Below are positions 14,808 through 15,722 of a stretch of DNA of 15,722 nt, one piece after another. Origin of the DNA: Paludibacteraceae bacterium (GTDB taxonomy: Bacteria > Bacteroidota > Bacteroidia > Bacteroidales > Paludibacteraceae); contig JAKSMY010000047.1 in NCBI GenBank assembly GCA_024400275.1, positions 1 to 15,722 on the forward strand. The letters are read 5' to 3'. The notes under the pieces were generated by a model, which worked only from the letters and a program-made list of their open reading frames with translations, was not told the origin of the DNA and ran no database searches. The position numbers and the translations under genes are program-made. Positions within the stretch are counted from its first letter, which is position 1, and every line of letters begins with the position of its first letter.

Positions 14808-15065
14808 ATGCCTGAAATTTGTAATTTTTATGGAATATCCATATATATGTATATGAATGAGCATCAACCTCCTCATTTCCATGTAATATATGGCGAATAT
14901 GAAGCAGAGATTACCATTAAAGATGGAATTGTTACGGGGCGTCTTCCTCGTCGTGCATTACGGATGATTTATGATTGGCTAGATGCTCATCAAGAAGAAT
15001 TGATTGAAAACTGGAAACGGTTGGAAAATCATGAAGCACCAATGAAAATAGAACCACTAAACTAA
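14808..15065 (+). CDS. DUF4160 domain protein
   Basis: The 85-residue protein matches the DUF4160 pattern: MPEICNFYGISIYMYMNEH at the N-terminus, then PPHFHVIYGEYEAEI (about 21-35), ITIKDG and a C-terminal helix with ALRMIYDWLDAHQEELIENW. The HFHV segment is the most recognisable part. No biochemical function is established as far as I know. It lies 7 bases ahead of a DUF2442 gene, and the two families frequently occur side by side. That pairing, with small size and a dedicated promoter, resembles toxin-antitoxin organisation, but no toxin fold or catalytic residue can be named. An ATG at 14794 opens a short overlapping frame that stops early, and I do not call it. Confidence 0.85.
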   Translation: MPEICNFYGISIYMYMNEHQPPHFHVIYGEYEAEITIKDGIVTGRLPRRALRMIYDWLDAHQEELIENWKRLENHEAPMKIEPLN

Positions 15066-15072
15066 AAAGACT

Positions 15073-15315
15073 ATGAACACTAATTTAATTCGTGTAATTA
15101 AGGCCGACTATATTGCCGACTATGTTTTGCAACTCACATTTAATGATGGTGTGGTTAGGAATTTTGATTTTTGGCCTTTAGCACAAGAGGGCATCTGTAC
15201 TAAATTACAGGATATGGATTATTTTCGCGCTTTCCGTTTAGATCCTTGGACAGTAGATTGGAATAATGAAATAGGTTTTGCTCCTGAATATTTGTATGAA
15301 CATTCGGTAGCATAG
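15073..15315 (+). CDS. DUF2442 domain protein
   Basis: The 80-residue protein fits DUF2442: an N-terminal strand pair (IRVIKADYIADYVLQLTFND), then GVVRNFDFWPL, a middle DMDYFRAFRLDP and the diagnostic TVDWNNEIGFAPEYLYE near the C-terminus. DUF2442 proteins are small, often encoded beside DUF4160 or other short host-interaction genes, and some are listed as antitoxin-like; a DNA-binding role is not shown. It follows the DUF4160 gene after 7 bases with no promoter between, so the two form one transcript. The stop at 15313-15315 is followed directly by the structured non-coding stretch. Confidence 0.85.
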   Translation: MNTNLIRVIKADYIADYVLQLTFNDGVVRNFDFWPLAQEGICTKLQDMDYFRAFRLDPWTVDWNNEIGFAPEYLYEHSVA

Positions 15316-15326
15316 TTATATCAAAC

Positions 15327-15537
15327 GCCGAAAGAGTGCTTTTGGCAGCAGGTGAAAGTCCTGTGAAGACATAGTAAAATATAGCGTTGTAATCCGCCAA
15401 CTTGAGTTTTTGAAACTTCGACACTTTCAAAACTTAATTACGAATCAAGCACGGTTTACGGACGCTCACGTTATCTGCGTGAGTTTTCCGTGCATTTATT
15501 TGATTCGTATAGGTAGTCGAAGACCTCAAAAACTCAA
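15327..15537 (+). ncRNA. Structured element with nested repeats, possible 5' part of a group II intron
   Basis: Immediately after the DUF2442 gene an 8-bp hairpin (15327-15334 with 15339-15346, 4-base loop) is followed by CAGG-TGAAAGT-CCTG (15349-15363). The GGTGAAAGTCC string is typical of domain I in bacterial group II introns. A set of nested perfect repeats comes next: 12 bp (15402-15413 with 15526-15537), 6 bp (15417-15422 with 15516-15521), 9 bp (15440-15448 with 15500-15508), 6 bp (15449-15454 with 15488-15493) and an inner CTCACG/CGTGAG. Against an intron: I find no clear GTGYG 5' end, and no reverse transcriptase is in view. A different structured RNA or mobile-element end is equally open. 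There is no protein gene in 15316-15722. Confidence 0.4.
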
Positions 15538-15540
15538 ATG

Positions 15541-15567
15541 AAGCGAACGAAAGTTCACGCTTTTTTT
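15541..15567 (+). terminator. Terminator-like hairpin after the nested repeats
   Basis: AAGCG (15541-15545) pairs with CGCTT (15558-15562), with AAC-GAAA-GTT stacked inside and a 2-base bulge. Seven T follow at 15561-15567. It could end the DUF4160/DUF2442 transcript. A GAAA-capped helix also suits a tertiary-contact element if the region is an intron. Confidence 0.5.
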
Positions 15568-15664
15568 GTGGGTACAATTCGATGTTGAAAAAAAGAATTT
15601 ATTGATAAATCACATAACGGAGTATGCCGAAAGCCGAATATTAAAGTGGAGGCAAACTAAAAAC

Positions 15665-15722
15665 AACTATTGTTGTCCGGTAAAAGTTGAAGATTTAAGA
15701 TAGTTACAAAAAAATCGGGCTG
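15665..15722 (-). mobile_element. Possible insertion sequence end at right edge
   Basis: The stretch CTATTGTTGTCCGGTAAAAG (about 15668-15687) resembles the terminal sequence I associate with Bacteroidota IS4-type elements (a TGTCCGG core facing inward). The minus strand is open from the right edge for about 20 codons before a TAG near 15657, or stops sooner in another frame, as would suit the end of a transposase gene lying to the right. Too little is present to identify a transposase or a second repeat. The 97 bases 15568-15664 hold nothing else I can name. Confidence 0.25.

Noticed and set aside
15347..15370. RNase P RNA, because of the GAAAGTCC string
   Set aside because: The usual GGAGGAAAGTCCGGGC context and the other conserved regions of RNase P RNA are not found downstream.
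15402..15537. Integron attC site
   Set aside because: The core-site triplets and the required short box spacing are not seen, and no gene cassettes or integrase are present.
1..15722. CRISPR array, tRNA or rRNA genes
   Set aside because: No regularly spaced direct repeats, no cloverleaf with TTCGA-type T-loop and CCA region, and no rRNA signature were found on reading both strands.

Overview
The window looks like chromosome from a member of the Bacteroidales (phylum Bacteroidota). Four promoters fit the Bacteroidota pattern (TTTG or TTG, about 20 bases, then TAnnTTTG). Shine-Dalgarno sequences are essentially absent. The gene content also fits: GldD, a Bacteroidota putative porin, and the cluster of glycogen debranching enzyme, GT4 glycosyltransferase and GH57 protein. 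Order-level placement is inferred from this content; no 16S rRNA or tRNA is present.

Layout. (1) Bases 1-1799, leftward: the end of a surface-polysaccharide cluster, with a family 2 glycosyltransferase running off the left edge and a polysaccharide pyruvyl transferase-like protein. (2) Bases 1886-2320: the internally deleted remnant of an AAA_14/DUF4143 ATPase gene, bracketed by a perfect 17-bp inverted repeat. (3) Bases 2302-2879: no protein gene, but dense RNA-like structure read leftward: a strong promoter, several hairpins, a possible pseudoknot, two terminator-like sites and a third long hairpin. (4) Bases 2880-4209, leftward: gldD followed by a geranylgeranylglyceryl-phosphate synthase family gene. 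(5) Bases 4291-14726, rightward: one tightly packed apparent operon of seven genes: manC, glycogen debranching enzyme, GT4 glycosyltransferase, GH57 protein, putative porin, Clp-family AAA+ unfoldase and thioredoxin. It has one clear promoter at the front and a strong terminator at the back. (6) Bases 14745-15315: a DUF4160/DUF2442 gene pair with its own promoter. (7) Bases 15316-15722: non-coding, with a large nested inverted repeat, a motif resembling the 5' part of a group II intron, a terminator-like hairpin and possibly an insertion sequence end at the right edge.

The rightward operon joins sugar-nucleotide supply (GDP-mannose), storage-glucan handling (debranching enzyme, GT4, GH57), an outer-membrane porin and protein quality/redox control (Clp, thioredoxin). 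Two proteins in it depart from family expectation. The GH57 protein keeps the apparent nucleophile Glu but has Gly where the general acid/base Asp is expected. The Clp ATPase lacks the whole middle domain that defines ClpC/ClpB, yet keeps a ClpP-docking IGF loop.

The best candidates for something undescribed are the leftward structured RNA at about 2515-2826; its promoter, which matches the DUF4160 promoter at 33 of 39 positions; and the nested-repeat element at 15327-15567. No completely new protein system is evident, and all family assignments are by eye.
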